Positions 17,142 through 25,835 are shown, numbered from the stretch's first letter. The stretch is DNA of 64,000 nt from Pseudomonadota bacterium (GCA_021849615.1 JAJZSQ010000001.1:31357-95356), one strand, 5' to 3'. Numbers and translations are program-made. Notes: generated from the letters alone by a model not told the origin.

Positions 17142-18323
17142 GTGAATACTCGACCCTTGCCCCGGGACGCCTGGCTGCTGTGCTTCTCCGCATTCAGCGC
17201 CGATCTCGGCTATCAGGGCGTTACGGCGCTCTTTCCGCTGTACCTGGTGTTCCAGCTGCACGCATCGCTCTATGCGTACGGAGTCGTCACCGCAATTGCC
17301 TTCGGCGGCGGCGCTTTCGTCGGCTATCTCGGTGGACTGGCCGGAGATCGCTTCGACCGCAAGGCGGTGGCGGTGGCGGGCAATGTGCTGATTCCGCTGA
17401 TGGCGCTCGCGGGGCTTGCCCACTCGCTCGACCTGTCAGCGCTGCTGTACGTGCTGGGCTGGTGGGCGCGGTACTTCCGCAGCCCGCCGCGCCGGGCGCT
17501 GCTGGTGAGCGCGACGCCGCCGCAGGAACGCTCGCGCGCCTTCGGCACGCTCCACGCGCTCGACATCGGCGGCGGGATGCTCTCGGCGCTGCTGGCGCTC
17601 GGGGCGCTGTGGATGAAGATCCCGATCGCGACGATGATGCTCTGGGCGGTCGTGCCGCTGCTCGCCTCCACGGTGCTGCTGCTGCTCGTGCGCCGCGAGG
17701 AGGTGTATGGGCAACAGACTCCCGGCGCGCCGAGTGCCCATGCCCGTGTGCCGCGCCAGACGGTGCTGCTGGCGCTGCTGGTGTCCGCCACGTTGTACGG
17801 CTTCAGCTTCTACAACCTGGGCTTTCCGATCGTCACGGCCACCGCCGAGCATGCCGCGGCACGCTACGAGTGGGGTGTGCTCGCCTATGTGGTCTATCTC
17901 GGGGTCTCGGCGCTCAGCGGCTACGTGCTCGGCACGCGACGCACCTCCTCGGGCCGCGCCGTGTGGCTGTTCGGCTATCTGCCCTCGGCGCTCGGATCCG
18001 GTCTGATCGGCCTCACTGTGGCATGGCATCTGCAGCCGGCGGCAATCTATCTCGCCGTCGCGGTGCTGGGGTTCGGCATGGGGGCGGTGGAGACCTTTGA
18101 GCCGACGCTGGTGTCCTCGCTCGTCAGCCACACGCGCCTCGGGCGCGGCATGGGCTTCCTGTCGGTCTCGCGTGCCCTCGGGCAGTTCCTCTCGAACCTG
18201 GTCATGGGGCTGTTGTTCGTGTTCGGGCCCGCGGTGCCGTATGCCTATGCATTCGCCTCCGCGCTGCTGGCCGCGCTGGTCTTTGGCAGCGTCGAGCTCC
18301 TCGCACGGCGCCCCGCGGCGTAG
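17142..18323 (+). CDS. Major facilitator superfamily transporter
   Basis: A 393-residue inner-membrane protein with about twelve hydrophobic segments in two halves, separated by a charged loop around residues 180-205 (RREEVYGQQTPG). The loop after helix 2 carries GDRFDRKAVAV, matching the MFS motif GxxxDRxGRR. It is likely a drug/metabolite efflux or uptake carrier; nothing points to a substrate. GTG at 17142 is chosen because ACAGGAGAG lies 8 nt upstream and the first helix follows directly; the same frame is open further back through the methyltransferase gene. It is the second gene after the methyltransferase. Confidence 0.85.
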   Translation: MNTRPLPRDAWLLCFSAFSADLGYQGVTALFPLYLVFQLHASLYAYGVVTAIAFGGGAFVGYLGGLAGDRFDRKAVAVAGNVLIPLMALAGLAHSLDLSALLYVLGWWARYFRSPPRRALLVSATPPQERSRAFGTLHALDIGGGMLSALLALGALWMKIPIATMMLWAVVPLLASTVLLLLVRREEVYGQQTPGAPSAHARVPRQTVLLALLVSATLYGFSFYNLGFPIVTATAEHAAARYEWGVLAYVVYLGVSALSGYVLGTRRTSSGRAVWLFGYLPSALGSGLIGLTVAWHLQPAAIYLAVAVLGFGMGAVETFEPTLVSSLVSHTRLGRGMGFLSVSRALGQFLSNLVMGLLFVFGPAVPYAYAFASALLAALVFGSVELLARRPAA

Positions 18324-18335
18324 CGGGCCGCAAGC

Positions 18336-18367
18336 AAAAAAAAAGAAGACCCCGCGCGGGCGGGGTC
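18336..18367 (-). terminator. Rho-independent terminator oriented to the minus strand
   Basis: GACCCCGC (18348-18355), a GCGG loop and GCGGGGTC (18360-18367) form a perfect 8-bp hairpin. Reading the minus strand, the stem is followed by CTTCTTTTTTTTT (complement of 18336-18347), a classic U-tract. On the plus strand no T run follows the stem, so it can end the MFS transcript only weakly. There is no annotated minus-strand gene whose end this would serve. Confidence 0.75.
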
Positions 18368-18800
18368 GGTCGCTTGCTTGCATCGAGTCGTGCTTCTTTA
18401 TTTTTCTAACGTGGCACGGTACGGCATACGTCTGTGTTCGCAGCGTGCCCGTGCTTTCTCGGAATTTCCTTACTGTCGCTTGTTCTTCCCCCCGTGGACC
18501 CTCGGGCGGTCCGCAGTGAGCAAATACCAGCAAACCCTGTGCCAGGGAGTCCTTCAATGCCGGTCCAATGACATATCGGCACTGTATCGGCGCCCGAATG
18601 TGACGTAATGTCCACTTACGTGAAATGATTTCCCATATTCTTTGCGCGATGATTCGCCCCGGAGGGGTACGCGGCGCCCGGAATTGGCTCGATTGTAAGA
18701 AAAATCGACTTTTTCTCGGCGCCTCAGTGCCCCAAAAGACTGCTGTGTTGTCGTTAAGTCAATGAGTTTAAAGGCTATTTTTATATAGCTTGAGGTGTAA
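18368..18800. other. 433-bp AT-richer intergenic region, candidate source of a minus-strand RNA
   Basis: No convincing coding sequence. Visible structure: an inverted repeat ACGTAA-N7-TTACGT (18603-18621), a GAAAAA-N5-TTTTTC hairpin (18699-18715), and a TATATAG run just before the transglycosylase gene. Base composition is clearly less GC-rich than its neighbours. On the minus strand a TACAAT-like element (complement near 18690-18695) could start a transcript ending at the 18.34-kb terminator, but its -35 is poor. A GAGGTG ribosome site for the plus-strand gene lies at 18791-18796. Confidence 0.4.
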
Positions 18801-21188
18801 ATGAAATCGACGGGCAACTTCAGGACGGTGCCCGGCGTGTTGCGCCTGCTCTGGACGGCTTTTCTGGCGACATTCGCCGCCCGGGCCCTAGCGGCCGACG
18901 CGGTTCTGCCCTGTCCGCCGCAGCTGCGCACCGCAGTGCACTTCTGGATCCGCGTCTATACGCAGATCGACACGAATGAAGGGTTCCTGCACGACCCGAA
19001 CCATCTCGGGGTCGTCTATGCGACCGTGCGCTTTGCGCCGGGCAGTCCGCCTGCGCAGCGCCAGCGCATCGTCGATCGCCAGCGCGACCGCATCGCCGCG
19101 CAGCTGCGCAGCATCGCCGCCGGCGTTCGGCCGCTCACGCCCGAGGAGCGGCGCCTTCGGGCGTTGTGGGGGCCGCACCCCAGTCCCTCGCTGCTGCGCG
19201 AGGCGGCCGGCGAGATCCGCTTCCAGCTCGGCCAGTCGAACCGCTTCGAAGCCGGGTTGATCCGCTCGGGCGCCTGGCAGCATGCGATTGCCCGGGCGCT
19301 CGCGGCGCACGGCTTGCCGCCGCAGCTGGCCGCGCTGCCGCTGGTGGAGTCCGCCTACAATCCGCGCGCGTATTCAAAGGATGGCGCGGCCGGCCTGTGG
19401 CAGTTCATGCCCGGCACGGCCGAGCGCTTCCTGCATATCGACGCCGCGCTCGATCAGCGCTTCGATCCGTTCAGCGCCACCGTAGCGGCCGCGCAGCTGC
19501 TGTCGTACAACTACCGCATTCTCGGCACGTGGCCGCTCGCGATCACCGCCTATAACCAGGGCGTCGCCGGCATGCTGCGTGCCGTGCACGTGGAGGGCAC
19601 CCGCGATCTGGGCATCATCGTGCGGCGCTATCACACGGCGATGTTCGGGTTCGCCTCGCGCAATTTCTACGCATCGTTCCTGGCCGCGCTATACGTCGAT
19701 CAGCACGCGCAGCGCTACTTCGGGTCGCTGCGACGGCTTCCGGAGGAGCACTTCCAGGAGCTGACCCTTCCGGGCTACGTCTCCGTGGATGCGATCGAGC
19801 GGGCTGCGGACGTCGGCGCGGCCCGGTTGCGCGAGCTGAATCCGGGCCTGCGCCCCCCCGTGTGGGGCGGCGAACTCGACGTGCCGAAGGGGTACCGGCT
19901 GCGTCTGCCGGCCGCCGGTGTGCACTGGACCGTTGCAGCACTGCGGGCGCGTCTGGGCGCGCAGGCGATCCTGGCTGCGCAATTGCGCCCGCCGGTGTAC
20001 CGCGTGCAGCCGGGCGATACGCTCTCGGGCATTGCGGCGCGTTACCACATCGACATGTGGGCCCTCGCGCGCTTCAACGGCATGCCGGTCGGCGGCATGT
20101 TGCGGATCGGGGAGCAGCTGCGATTGCCAGGCGCCTCGCGGCCGCCCGCGCAGGTGGTGGCCCAGGCAGCGCCCGTGAGCGCCTCTCCCGGGGCGCGCAC
20201 GGCGCTCTATCGGGTGCGTCCGGGCGATACCCTGACCGGAATCGCGGCTCGGTACGGCATCAGCCCGGCCGCATTGGCGCAGCGCAACGGGATTGGGCTC
20301 ACTACCCTGCTGCACGTCGGTGAGCCGCTGCGCCTGGCGACCCCGGTGCCCTCGAGCGCGCCTGCCGCAAGCGGCGCGCTCGCCGCGGTTTACCGAGTCC
20401 GCGCCGGCGATACGCTCAGCGCGATTGCGGCCCATTACGGCCTCAGTCCGCGCGCATTGGCGCAGCGCAACGGCATTGCCGTGAATGCGCTCCTGCGGGT
20501 CGGCGAGCCGCTGCAGCTGCCGGGCCGCGCCCCGAGCGCCACTGTGCTGGCCTCGAATGTCACGGCTGGACATGCGCCGTTGCCGGCGGCGGCTTCGCCG
20601 GTGGCTGCCGGTAAGGCCTTGGCGGTCGCCCAGGCCGTCACGCACGCCGCGCCGGCGGCGCCGGCGGCGGACCCGCAGCCGGTCTCGGCGCGCCAGGCCA
20701 AGGCCATCGGGCCGATGCTCGGGCCCGAAGCCGATCCGGCGCGCAGCGTGGATCCGGCCAACTACCGGGTGGCCGCGAACGGCACGATCCGCGTGGCGCC
20801 GGCGGAGTCGCTCGGCTACTACGCGCAGTGGCTCGGCGTCAGCGCCATGGACCTGCGTCGTTTGAATCACCTGACCTTTCATCAGCCGGTGCGCATCGGG
20901 GAGCGCATCCGACTCGATTTTCATTCTGTGACGCCCCAGGAATTTACGGCCCGGCGCCTCGCCTACCATCAGGCGCTGGAACAGAGCTACTTTGCCCGCT
21001 ACCGGATCGATGGAACGCGCAAGTACGTCACGCGCAGCGGCGACTCACTGTGGACGCTGACGCGCCGCTTCAGCGATCTGCCAGCGTGGTTGCTGCGCCA
21101 GTACAATCCGCACACGGACTTTTTCACCTTGCACCCCGGAACCCCGCTGGTGATTCCGCGCATCGTGCCGGCCGGTGCCGCCGGCTGA
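18801..21188 (+). CDS. Membrane-bound lytic murein transglycosylase with LysM repeats (MltD-like)
   Basis: A 795-residue exported peptidoglycan lyase. Signal peptide: FLATFAARALAAD (to about residue 32). The SLT domain spans about residues 165-290, with the catalytic Glu183 in LPLVESAYNP, then GAAGLWQFMPGTA and ITAYNQGVAGM. Three good LysM repeats start near residues 399, 469 and 530 (each with a (V/L)YRVxxGDTL core), a degenerate one lies near 650-710, and a last one starts at 741 (KYVTRSGDSLWTL). E. coli MltD has two LysM repeats and 452 residues, so this is a long variant with an Ala/Pro-rich linker at about 575-640. No lipobox is seen, unlike E. coli MltD. The L,D-transpeptidase gene follows 40 bp later, which points to a wall-remodelling pair. 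Confidence 0.92.
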   Translation: MKSTGNFRTVPGVLRLLWTAFLATFAARALAADAVLPCPPQLRTAVHFWIRVYTQIDTNEGFLHDPNHLGVVYATVRFAPGSPPAQRQRIVDRQRDRIAAQLRSIAAGVRPLTPEERRLRALWGPHPSPSLLREAAGEIRFQLGQSNRFEAGLIRSGAWQHAIARALAAHGLPPQLAALPLVESAYNPRAYSKDGAAGLWQFMPGTAERFLHIDAALDQRFDPFSATVAAAQLLSYNYRILGTWPLAITAYNQGVAGMLRAVHVEGTRDLGIIVRRYHTAMFGFASRNFYASFLAALYVDQHAQRYFGSLRRLPEEHFQELTLPGYVSVDAIERAADVGAARLRELNPGLRPPVWGGELDVPKGYRLRLPAAGVHWTVAALRARLGAQAILAAQLRPPVYRVQPGDTLSGIAARYHIDMWALARFNGMPVGGMLRIGEQLRLPGASRPPAQVVAQAAPVSASPGARTALYRVRPGDTLTGIAARYGISPAALAQRNGIGLTTLLHVGEPLRLATPVPSSAPAASGALAAVYRVRAGDTLSAIAAHYGLSPRALAQRNGIAVNALLRVGEPLQLPGRAPSATVLASNVTAGHAPLPAAASPVAAGKALAVAQAVTHAAPAAPAADPQPVSARQAKAIGPMLGPEADPARSVDPANYRVAANGTIRVAPAESLGYYAQWLGVSAMDLRRLNHLTFHQPVRIGERIRLDFHSVTPQEFTARRLAYHQALEQSYFARYRIDGTRKYVTRSGDSLWTLTRRFSDLPAWLLRQYNPHTDFFTLHPGTPLVIPRIVPAGAAG

Positions 21189-21215
21189 GCGCACCTGCCC
21201 GATTCGAGCGATGTC

Positions 21216-21221
21216 TATAAT
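21216..21221 (+). promoter_or_regulatory. Consensus -10 element 7 nt before the L,D-transpeptidase ATG
   Basis: A perfect TATAAT lies 7 bp before the ATG at 21229, placing a transcription start at or next to that ATG, as in a leaderless mRNA. No -35 hexamer is recognisable at 16-18 bp, so this may be chance in the short gap after the transglycosylase gene. Confidence 0.3.
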
Positions 21222-21228
21222 GTCTGCC

Positions 21229-21765
21229 ATGCGCCTGCCCAAAATCACCCTGACACTCTCGCTGCTTGTCGCCGCCGCAGCGCATGCCGCACCGACTCCG
21301 CGGGCCGGGCGAGTGCCGCTGCTCGCCGATCCGCACCTGCCGCACGTGCAGTACGTGCTGGTGAAGAAGTCCGCCCGGCGCCTGTACCTGATGAACGGTG
21401 ATCAGGTGGTGCGCTCCTTTCGCATCCATCTCGGCCTGATGCCCAATGGACCGAAAGAGCGCTCCGGGGACTACCGCACGCCGGTCGGCTGGTACCACCT
21501 GGTGCGGCGCGACCCGCGCAGCGAGTTCTTCCTGTCGATCCAGATCTCCTATCCGAACCGGGCCGATCGGGCCCGCGCGCGTGCGCATCATTGGCAGCCG
21601 GGCGGGGAGATCATGATCCACGGCCTGCCGAACCACCTGCACAGTTCGCTCTCGTACTACCTGCACAGCGACTGGACCGATGGCTGCATCGCGCTGTCGG
21701 ATGCCAACATGATGCAGATCTGGATGATGACGCGTGACGGCATGCCGATCGACATCCAGCCCTGA
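21229..21765 (+). CDS. L,D-transpeptidase (YkuD family)
   Basis: A 178-residue exported enzyme that forms or exchanges L,D cross-links in peptidoglycan or attaches proteins to it. A signal peptide (LTLSLLVAAAAHA) begins directly at the chosen ATG. The catalytic YkuD segment is complete: IMIHGLP and then SDWTDGCIALSD with the nucleophilic Cys. Two further in-frame ATGs lie at 21211 and 21220, but the signal peptide starts best at 21229. No Shine-Dalgarno sequence is visible. Its placement 40 bp after a LysM transglycosylase suggests shared function in wall turnover. It ends 18 bp before ppnN. Confidence 0.88.
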   Translation: MRLPKITLTLSLLVAAAAHAAPTPRAGRVPLLADPHLPHVQYVLVKKSARRLYLMNGDQVVRSFRIHLGLMPNGPKERSGDYRTPVGWYHLVRRDPRSEFFLSIQISYPNRADRARARAHHWQPGGEIMIHGLPNHLHSSLSYYLHSDWTDGCIALSDANMMQIWMMTRDGMPIDIQP

Positions 21766-21783
21766 GGCGGCGCGCGGTACCTG

Positions 21784-23169
21784 ATGGAAAATCACGACTC
21801 CGAACCGGAATTCATCGAAGCGCGCGTCCACCCTCGCGGCAGTCTCGAGAACCTCTCACAGGACGAAATCGCCAAGTTGCTCGATTCCGGGCAGGGCGGC
21901 CTTTACTCCCTGTTCCGCAAGTGCGCCCTGGCGGTGCTCAACAGCGGCGCCGATACGGACAACGCCAAGGAAATCTTCGACCGCTTCCGCGACTTCGACA
22001 TTCGCATCATGCGTCAGCCCTGGGGCGTGCGCCTCGAGATGCATCACGCGCCCGCGGCCGCATTCGTCGACGGGCAGATGATCCGTGGCATCAAGGAGCA
22101 TCTGTTCGCGGTGCTGCGCGACGTGGTGTTCACCTCGAACGAGATCGTGGCTTCCGGCCGCTTCGATCTGGAGGATTCTGCCTCGATCACCAACGCGGTG
22201 TTCCACATCCTGCGCAATGCGCAGCTGCTCGAGTGCCGCATGCATCCGAACCTGGTGGTTTGCTGGGGCGGGCATTCCATCGGCTCTGAGGAGTACAAAT
22301 ACTCCAAGCGCGTCGGCTACGAACTCGGTCTACGCGGGCTCGATGTGTGCACGGGCTGCGGGCCGGGCGCCATGAAAGGACCGATGAAGGGTGCGACCAT
22401 CGGACATGCGAAGCAGCGGATCGCGCACGGGCGTTATATCGGCATCACCGAGCCCGGCATCATCGCTGCGGAGCCGCCCAATCCGATCGTCAATCACCTC
22501 GTGATCATGCCGGACATCGAGAAGCGCCTCGAGGCCTTCGTGCGCTTCGCGCACGGCATCGTCGTGTTTCCGGGCGGGGCTGGAACGCTCGAGGAAATCC
22601 TCTATCTGCTCGGCATCCTGCTCGATCCGCCCAACCGCGAGCAGCCCTTTCCGGTGGTGCTCACCGGGCCGCGCACGAGCGCGGCGTATTTCGAGCATAT
22701 CCGCCATTTCATCCGTGGCACGCTCGGTGAGGCGGCGCTCGAGCGGCTGAAGATCATCATTGACGATCCTGCCGAAGTCGGCCGGCACATGGTGCGCGGC
22801 ATCCAGTCGGTGCGGGATTATCGCCACCGCATGAAGGACTCGTACAACTTCAACTGGCTGCTCTCGGTTCCGCCCCGGTTTCAGCACCCCTTCGCCGTGA
22901 CCCACGAGTCGATGCGCGCACTCGCGCTCGGCCGCGATCAGCCCGTGCATGAGCTCGCCGCCAATCTGCGCCGCGCGTTCTCCGGGATCGTCACCGGCAA
23001 CGTCAAGGAACACGGTATCCATGCGATCGAGCAGTTCGGCCCGTACGAACTCGCCGGCGACCGGCACATCATGCAGTTGCTGGATGAGCTGCTGGCGGCG
23101 TTCGTCGAGCAGGGCCGTATGAAGCTGCCGGGCAGCGTCTATCGTCCCGTGTACCGCCTGGTGGCCTAG
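21784..23169 (+). CDS. ppnN: Pyrimidine/purine nucleotide 5'-monophosphate nucleosidase
   Basis: A 461-residue cytosolic enzyme that splits nucleoside monophosphates into base and ribose 5-phosphate; E. coli PpnN (YgdH, 454 residues) is controlled by (p)ppGpp. Similarity is strong along the whole length: an N-terminal region with LSQDEIAKLLDS, LAVLNSGADTDN and AAAFVDGQMIRGIKEHLFAVLRD; the LOG-type core with GGHSIGSEEY, GCGPGAMKGPMKGA and the signature FPGGAGTLEE (residues about 262-271); and the C-terminal domain with NFNWLLSVPP. It is a standalone gene 18 bp after the L,D-transpeptidase gene; no ribosome site is obvious. Confidence 0.95.
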   Translation: MENHDSEPEFIEARVHPRGSLENLSQDEIAKLLDSGQGGLYSLFRKCALAVLNSGADTDNAKEIFDRFRDFDIRIMRQPWGVRLEMHHAPAAAFVDGQMIRGIKEHLFAVLRDVVFTSNEIVASGRFDLEDSASITNAVFHILRNAQLLECRMHPNLVVCWGGHSIGSEEYKYSKRVGYELGLRGLDVCTGCGPGAMKGPMKGATIGHAKQRIAHGRYIGITEPGIIAAEPPNPIVNHLVIMPDIEKRLEAFVRFAHGIVVFPGGAGTLEEILYLLGILLDPPNREQPFPVVLTGPRTSAAYFEHIRHFIRGTLGEAALERLKIIIDDPAEVGRHMVRGIQSVRDYRHRMKDSYNFNWLLSVPPRFQHPFAVTHESMRALALGRDQPVHELAANLRRAFSGIVTGNVKEHGIHAIEQFGPYELAGDRHIMQLLDELLAAFVEQGRMKLPGSVYRPVYRLVA

Positions 23170-23345
23170 CCGGGCTCGAATCCGCGCACCATTGCGCGGG
23201 CTGTACGTGACATAATGAGGCGCAATGTTGCATAACGCCGCCGCCGCGGCTCGTCGTGCGCTGCCAGAGAGAATGCTTGTGAACCAGTACCTGCGCACGG
23301 AACGCCCGGACCGTACCCTGAGGACTCGTTGTCCGAGGTGCGTCC

Positions 23346-23621
23346 ATGAGTTCATCGTTCAGGGAGCGCAGCGTTCCGCCCCGCGCTCCAGAGAAGACCG
23401 GCGGCAGCGCTGGCGCGACCGGCACGCCCTCGGCGCCGTTTCCGAGCTGGCTCGACCGCGTGCAGAATGTCCGGGCGCGTCACGATGCGATTACCCGCAA
23501 CCTCAATACCTGGTCGAACTACAAGAACTGGGCCGAGCGGGTGCGCACCGCGTGGAGCGAGGAGGCGCCTGCAGCCGAGGACGCGCCGCCGTTCACCGAT
23601 CCCACGCTGCCGAATCACTGA
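23346..23621 (+). CDS. Small hypothetical protein
   Basis: A 91-residue protein with no recognised domain. The first third is Arg/Pro/Ser/Gly rich and probably disordered; residues about 34-75 (PSWLDRVQNVRARHD... to VRTAWSEEA) are amphipathic helix, rich in Trp, Arg and Asn. GAGGTG lies 7 nt before the ATG. Codon use matches its neighbours, with high GC at the third position. It is followed by another small gene 16 bp later, so the two may act together. Function unknown; the gene is supported by ribosome site, composition and context only. Confidence 0.6.
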   Translation: MSSSFRERSVPPRAPEKTGGSAGATGTPSAPFPSWLDRVQNVRARHDAITRNLNTWSNYKNWAERVRTAWSEEAPAAEDAPPFTDPTLPNH

Positions 23622-23637
23622 GCGCAGGAAAACGCTG

Positions 23638-23790
23638 ATGGAACGCCTCCTGCTCCTGTGGGACGAGATCGATGACCTCACTGGCGCCGTACGCCATCTC
23701 GCGCGCGCGGCGCTCGAGGAGGTCCGTGCATTCCCGCCCCCGCCCGCCTGGGGCACGCGCATCGGTCAGTGGCTGCGCCTGCCGGCCTGA
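23638..23790 (+). CDS. Very small conserved-looking protein (50 residues)
   Basis: The predicted protein MERLLLLWDEIDDLTGAVRH... has an acidic amphipathic helix followed by a Pro-rich PPPPAW segment and a basic tail. AGGA lies 8 nt before the ATG and the frame's third positions are GC-rich. Short proteins starting with a similar (M-x-R-L-L-L-L-W-D-E) sequence are familiar from gammaproteobacterial genomes, but I know of no function. It lies between the 91-residue gene and htpG on the same strand. Confidence 0.55.
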   Translation: MERLLLLWDEIDDLTGAVRHLARAALEEVRAFPPPPAWGTRIGQWLRLPA

Positions 23791-23859
23791 GTTCGAGCGG
23801 CCGGGCGAGCCCCTGAGCGGCTTTCGCCGCGGCAGTTCGCCGCAGCCGGCCGGTGCCGA

Positions 23860-23887
23860 TTGAAAATCGGCGGATCGCGCCCACAAT
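23860..23887 (+). promoter_or_regulatory. Sigma-32-like heat-shock promoter of htpG
   Basis: TTGAAA (23860-23865), a 14-bp spacer and CCCACAAT (23880-23887) match the heat-shock pattern CTTGAA-N13-15-CCCCATnT. Transcription would start about 23894, just before the htpG start, and exclude the longer upstream reading frame. Confidence 0.55.
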
Positions 23888-23918
23888 GCTCCGCTCCGGA
23901 ATGAATCAGGAGCGGACC

Positions 23919-25835
23919 GTGACGAGCCCAGAGACCCCTTCGAGCCCAGCTTCCGACCGACAGACGCACGGCTTTCAGGCCGAGGTGCGTGAGCTGCTGA
24001 AGCTCATGATCCACTCCCTGTATAGCCACAGGGAGATCTTCCTGCGCGAGCTGATCTCGAACGCCTCCGACGCCAATGACCGACTGCGGTTCGCGGCCAT
24101 CAGCGCCCCGGCGCTGCTCGAGAGCGATCCGGAGCTGGCGATCCGCATCGAGGCCGATCCGACCGCCGGAACGGTCACGATCACCGACAATGGCATCGGC
24201 ATGACGCGCGAGGAGGCCGTCGCCAATCTCGGGACCATCGCCCGTTCGGGGACCTCGGAGTTCTTCCGCTCGCTCTCGGGCGATCAGCAAAAGGACGCGC
24301 AGTTGATCGGACAGTTTGGCGTGGGGTTCTACTCCGCGTTCATCGTCGCTGATCGGGTCGAAGTGCTCTCGCGTCGCGCCGGGCAGCCGGCGGCGGACGG
24401 CGTGCGCTGGGAGTCGCGCGCCGACGGGGAGTTCTCCGTCGAGTCGGTGACCCGCGAGGCGCGCGGCACGGCCGTGAAGCTGTACCTGAAGCCAGAAGCG
24501 AAGGAGTTCGCCGATCCGTTCCGGCTGCGCGCACTGATCCGCCGCTACTCGGACCACATCGCCTTCCCGGTGCGCATGCCCAAGGAGGGCGAAGCGTCGC
24601 TCGAGGAGGAGACGGTCAACCAGGCCACGGCCCTGTGGGTGCGCCCGCGCGCGGAGATCAGCGACGAGGAATACCGCCAGTTCTACCAGCACCTGGCGCA
24701 CGATTTCACCGATCCGCTCGCCTGGAGCCACAACCGGGTCGAGGGCAAGCGCGAGTACACCAGTCTGCTGTTCATCCCCGGCCGCGCGCCGTTCGACCTG
24801 TGGCAGCGCGACGCGGTGCACGGGCTGAAACTGTACGTACGGCGCGTGTTCATCATGGATGACGCCGAGCAGTTCCTCCCGCAGTACCTGCGCTTCGTCA
24901 AGGGCGTGGTGGATTCGAGTGATCTGCCGCTGAACGTCTCGCGCGAGCTGCTGCAGCGCGAGCCGGAAGTCGACGCTATTCGCGCTAGTCTGACGAAGCG
25001 CGTGCTCGACATGCTCGCGAAGCTCGCGGCGGACGAGCCGGGCAAATACGTCGAGTTCTGGAAGGAATTCGGCGCGGTTCTGAAGGAGGGAATCGGCCAG
25101 GACGTCACGAACCGCGCCACGCTGCTGCCGCTGCTGCGCTTTGCCAGTACGCACGAGTCCGCCGATGAGCCGCAGGTGAGTCTGGCGCAGTACGTGGCGC
25201 GGATGAAGGCCGGTCAGGAGCGCATTTATTTCGTCACCGCCGAGAGCGTCGCGGCGGCCCGGCGCAGCCCCTACATCGAGCGGCTCACCGAGCGCGGCAT
25301 CGAGGTGCTGCTGCTCGGGGAGCGGATCGACGAGTGGATGATGGGTCAGCTTGAGCAGTTCGAGGATAAGCGCTTCAAGGATGCCTCGCGCGGCGAGCTC
25401 GAGCTCGGCCCGCTGGAAAGCGAAACGGAACGGCACGAGCGCGATACGGCGCTGAAGGAGAGCAAAGGGCTGCTGAAGCGGATCAAGGATGCCGTCGGGG
25501 AACGCGTGACCGAGGTGCGCCTCAGCACACGCCTGAAGGACTCCCCCGCCTGCCTGGTGCGCGCCGAGCACGAACTCGGCGCGAGCATGCGCAAGATCCT
25601 CGCCGCAGCCGGGCAGAAGGTGCCGGACAGCACCCCGGCACTGGAACTCAATGCCCAGCACCCGCTGGTGAAATATCTCGACGGGCTGACGGACACCGGG
25701 CGGTTCGAGGCGCTCTCGCTGTTGCTCTACGAGCAGGCCGAATTGGCTGAAGGCGGCGAACTCAGCAATCCGGCGGATTTCGTGCAGCGCCTGAACCGCC
25801 TGCTGGTGGAACTGGCTGCGGCGCACACCGCGTGA
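23919..25835 (+). CDS. htpG: Hsp90-family chaperone HtpG
   Basis: A 638-residue ATP-dependent cytosolic chaperone. The ATPase domain shows RELISNASDANDRLRF, the GHKL motif DNGIGMTREE and IGQFGVGFYSAF; the middle domain has LPLNVSRELLQ, and the C-terminal dimerisation region ends normally (QRLNRLLVELA). Length is close to E. coli HtpG (624). GTG at 23919 is preferred because CAGGAG lies 5 nt upstream and it falls just after the sigma-32-like promoter; an ATG at 23901 in frame is the alternative. The stop codon overlaps the start of the hydrolase gene by 4 bp (GTGA), so the two are coupled. Confidence 0.96.
   Translation: MTSPETPSSPASDRQTHGFQAEVRELLKLMIHSLYSHREIFLRELISNASDANDRLRFAAISAPALLESDPELAIRIEADPTAGTVTITDNGIGMTREEAVANLGTIARSGTSEFFRSLSGDQQKDAQLIGQFGVGFYSAFIVADRVEVLSRRAGQPAADGVRWESRADGEFSVESVTREARGTAVKLYLKPEAKEFADPFRLRALIRRYSDHIAFPVRMPKEGEASLEEETVNQATALWVRPRAEISDEEYRQFYQHLAHDFTDPLAWSHNRVEGKREYTSLLFIPGRAPFDLWQRDAVHGLKLYVRRVFIMDDAEQFLPQYLRFVKGVVDSSDLPLNVSRELLQREPEVDAIRASLTKRVLDMLAKLAADEPGKYVEFWKEFGAVLKEGIGQDVTNRATLLPLLRFASTHESADEPQVSLAQYVARMKAGQERIYFVTAESVAAARRSPYIERLTERGIEVLLLGERIDEWMMGQLEQFEDKRFKDASRGELELGPLESETERHERDTALKESKGLLKRIKDAVGERVTEVRLSTRLKDSPACLVRAEHELGASMRKILAAAGQKVPDSTPALELNAQHPLVKYLDGLTDTGRFEALSLLLYEQAELAEGGELSNPADFVQRLNRLLVELAAAHTA

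Noticed and set aside
23170-23200. GGCTCGAATCC, like the T-loop of a tRNA
   Set aside because: The bases around it cannot form the 5-bp T-stem, and no acceptor, D or anticodon arm is found at the required distances.
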